DNA of 64,000 bases from positions 124,001 to 188,000 of the forward strand of contig JAWKHI010000004.1 of the NCBI GenBank assembly GCA_041394885.1, given 5' to 3'. Both the position numbers and the translations under genes were made by a program. The notes below the pieces were generated by a model. The model saw only the letters and a program-made list of their open reading frames with translations, had not been told where the DNA came from and did not search any database. The DNA comes from DSOI01 sp041394885. GTDB taxonomy: Bacteria > Acidobacteriota > Terriglobia > Bryobacterales > Bryobacteraceae. Shown here in pieces: positions 62,270 through 64,000 of the stretch. Each line of letters opens with the position of its first letter. The stretch's first letter is position 1.

Positions 62270-63885
62270 CGCAGGCTCACCGCCCAAACATCGGTCGCCG
62301 GACGCCCCGCCGCGAAAAGTATCGTCGTCCCGTCCGGGCTCAGGCTCACACTGTCGATCGCCGTCGCCGCCCGTGCGATGCGCCGCCGCGGCTCGCCGTC
62401 GAGCGGCTGCAGCCACATCTCGGCTTCCTGCACCACTACCAACGCCGTCCCATCCGGAGTGTACTCCATCGCGCGCACCGGCTTGTCCACGGCGATCCGC
62501 GCGCTCCCCGCCACGATCGCCTCTCCGTCGCAATACGCAACCCGCTTTCCATCGCGCGTCACCGCCATCGCTTCCACATCCCGCGACGCCCGGGCTACGA
62601 TTTCCCCGCCCCGGTGAATTTCACGCCCCTTCGCCACGTAGTCCCCCGCCGCCGCATACCCCGTGTACGGCGCCTTCGCATCCCGCACCACGGCTCTCGC
62701 TTCTCCGTCCCCGGCCAAATCCAGCCGGAACACCCCGCCCCGGCCCTTCCCGTCGCTCCCGCTCGCCAGGATCGCCTTCCCGTCCGCGGTCCACGTCAGG
62801 CTCTCGATGTGCGCCAGGCGCGGCGTAAGCGTCCGCACTCGGGCATTCTCGCCCTCGTAGACCGCCACGTACCGCGATTCGGTCCCGAAGTTCTCCGACG
62901 TCCGCCGGCCCAGCCACGCCATCCGCGTCCCATCGGGAGACCATGCCGCCGCCGATCCCTCTCCCAACTGCTCCGGGCCCGTTGTCAGCTTTCCCGCCTG
63001 CAAATCGATCCCCGCGCGGTACACGTGAATCCCGCCCGTCCGCGTCGCATAGAGCAGCCGGTTCTCGCCGCTCAGCCCCAGCACGAGAAACCGCCCCAGT
63101 CCGCCATGCACCATCTCCGTCGTGCCGTCCTTCACCAGCGCGCTCCACAACCGCGGTGCCCGGCCTTTGTCTCCATACTCCCGGTCGCTGGAAAAGTACA
63201 CCCGCTTTCCGTCCTCGGAAAACACCGGAAACTGATCGTCCGCCGGCGACTCCACCAACCGCCGCTCCCGCCCACCATCTACGTCCAGCAGAAACACGTC
63301 CCGTTGCGACACTCCGTCCGACGCGAAATTGTCGTACACGATCGTCTTGCCGTCAGGCGAAAAATCCATGCGCTTCGGATACACCCAATTCAGCGACTTC
63401 AATACTCGCGCCGATCCATCCTCGGTCGAAATCAGCGAGATTTGGCTCACGTTGTCCTTCCGAAACAAAAGCGTTAGAATCTGTTTCGAATCCGATGAAA
63501 ACGCACATGGTTGCACGAACCCGGCCTCTTCGTTCCTGTACAGCGTTCGCGGCGCGCCGCCCTCGGTCGCCACTACTCGCAGCTCGTAAAACCGGTCCCG
63601 GTTGAACCACGCGTACGCGGCCTGCTTGCCGTCGCCCGATAGCACCGAGAAGTACGCGAACTCCCCATCCGCGCTCGGTTCGGTCAGCCGTCGTTCGGAC
63701 CCCGTCGCCAGGTCCCGCAGCAACAATGCGCCGGTGCCCGGCTCGATGCCCGTCAGATAACGTCCATCGCGCGACGGCCCACCCAAATGCGACGCTCCCG
63801 GGCCGCTCCACACACCTCGCCCGTCCGATCCCGCCAGCAGGATCGCTGCCACGCCCATCGCGAAATTGGCAAGCCGAACCCTCAC
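62266..63885 (-). CDS. Exported TolB/PD40-type beta-propeller protein
   Basis: About 539 residues from the GTG at 63885. A signal peptide (MRVRLANFAMGVAAILLAGS) precedes repeated PD40/WD-like units (FSVLSGDGKQAAYAWF; MDFSPDGKTIVYDNF; FPVFSEDGKRVYFSSDREYG; AAAWSPDGTRMAWLG; LTWTADGKAILASGSDG; VSLSPDGTTILFAAG), which form a propeller as in TolB and prolyl-oligopeptidase N-domains. No protease or kinase domain is attached. It is coupled to the peroxidase gene, so it may assist a periplasmic redox step, but this is inference only. A GTG 19 bases away on the other strand begins the divergent gene. Confidence 0.8.
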   Translation of the reverse strand: MRVRLANFAMGVAAILLAGSDGRGVWSGPGASHLGGPSRDGRYLTGIEPGTGALLLRDLATGSERRLTEPSADGEFAYFSVLSGDGKQAAYAWFNRDRFYELRVVATEGGAPRTLYRNEEAGFVQPCAFSSDSKQILTLLFRKDNVSQISLISTEDGSARVLKSLNWVYPKRMDFSPDGKTIVYDNFASDGVSQRDVFLLDVDGGRERRLVESPADDQFPVFSEDGKRVYFSSDREYGDKGRAPRLWSALVKDGTTEMVHGGLGRFLVLGLSGENRLLYATRTGGIHVYRAGIDLQAGKLTTGPEQLGEGSAAAWSPDGTRMAWLGRRTSENFGTESRYVAVYEGENARVRTLTPRLAHIESLTWTADGKAILASGSDGKGRGGVFRLDLAGDGEARAVVRDAKAPYTGYAAAGDYVAKGREIHRGGEIVARASRDVEAMAVTRDGKRVAYCDGEAIVAGSARIAVDKPVRAMEYTPDGTALVVVQEAEMWLQPLDGEPRRRIARAATAIDSVSLSPDGTTILFAAGRPATDVWAVSLR

Positions 63886-63891
63886 GCAAGG

Positions 63892-63900
63892 TAGTATAAC
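63892..63900. promoter_or_regulatory. Overlapping divergent -10 elements
   Basis: The short AT-rich stretch reads TAGTAT/TATAAC on the plus strand and TATACT on the minus strand. The minus -10 ends seven bases before the GTG at 63885; on the plus strand TAGTAT ends seven bases before the GTG at 63905. Both messages would be leaderless. Confidence 0.4.
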
Positions 63901-63904
63901 CGTA

Positions 63905-64000
63905 GTGGCCACTCGCGGTCTCATCCTCGCGCTTCTGTTCGCATTTTCCATTCCCGCCCAGGATGCCACCACCGTCGACCCGGACCCATACGCCGGTTCC
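63905..64000 (+). CDS. Exported protein, N-terminus only
   Basis: A GTG at 63905 opens 32 codons to the window edge, giving a clear signal peptide (MATRGLILALLFAFSIPAQD) followed by ATTVDPDPYAGS. Too little remains to name a family. Confidence rests on the signal peptide and the divergent -10 box. Confidence 0.5.
   Translation, partial: MATRGLILALLFAFSIPAQDATTVDPDPYAGS

Noticed and set aside
62137..63477. Plus-strand open frame of 446 codons
   Set aside because: Proline- and arginine-rich shadow of the TolB-like gene.

Overview
The window is high-G+C bacterial chromosome (roughly 60-65% by eye). Gene content suggests an Acidobacteriota member near Solibacter/Bryobacter: a TonB receptor with an N-terminal carboxypeptidase-regulatory-like domain, DUF1080 proteins, an SBBP beta-propeller protein, CarD, exported Tat-type enzymes and many catabolic sugar or polysaccharide genes. 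This assignment is an inference from family content; no rRNA or tRNA was seen. No phage, insertion sequence, integrase or CRISPR array was found.

Layout. 0-5 kb: exported M19 dipeptidase (cut by the edge), LysM protein, polyprenyl-phosphate sugar transferase, and a frameshifted siderophore-type TonB receptor. 5-14 kb: an isoquinoline-oxidoreductase-like molybdenum hydroxylase pair; a divergent pair of exported amidohydrolase and exported SelA-like PLP protein plus an unknown exported protein; a lipoprotein/membrane pair; an amidohydrolase without its HxH metal site; an Rrf2 regulator. 14-19 kb: a degenerate histidine kinase and a PgaA/PgaB-like pair (TPR-barrel protein and TIM-barrel protein). 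19-24.7 kb: glutaryl-CoA dehydrogenase (frameshifted) facing a tight operon rpiB-deoC-SpoIIE phosphatase-lysA. 24.7-31.6 kb: operon gdhA-mutS-anmK-esterase. 31.6-33.1 kb: esterase and heme-binding-like protein. 33.2-37.6 kb: Gfo/Idh/MocA oxidoreductase, HEAT-repeat protein, cstA and a YbdD-like gene; all but the HEAT gene are riddled with small indels. 38-45.5 kb: catabolic genes (DUF1080, M14 carboxypeptidase, FAH-family, AGE epimerase, HpcH aldolase, CarD, enolase-superfamily dehydratase with an in-frame TAG). 45.5-53.5 kb: MFS transporter-cutA, ftsB, and the minus-strand operon DUF1080-aceB-CBM9-two phosphohexomutases. 53.5-64 kb: receiver protein, purB, seven-repeat propeller, acpP-fabF-aldo/keto reductase, an N-extended Hfq-like protein, and a minus-strand operon TolB-like propeller-dihaem peroxidase-thioesterase.

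Two themes run through the window. First, many genes carry a -10 hexamer only 6-9 nt before the start codon with no Shine-Dalgarno, which suggests frequent leaderless transcription. Second, reading-frame damage is clustered (about 2.92, 19.06-19.12, 33.56-37.6, 51.76-51.80 kb and one TAG at 44.77 kb) and consists mostly of lost bases in short homopolymers while protein conservation continues in another frame; this looks more like consensus error than gene decay, but the sequence alone cannot settle it. Long antisense open frames are common here because of G+C bias and were left out.
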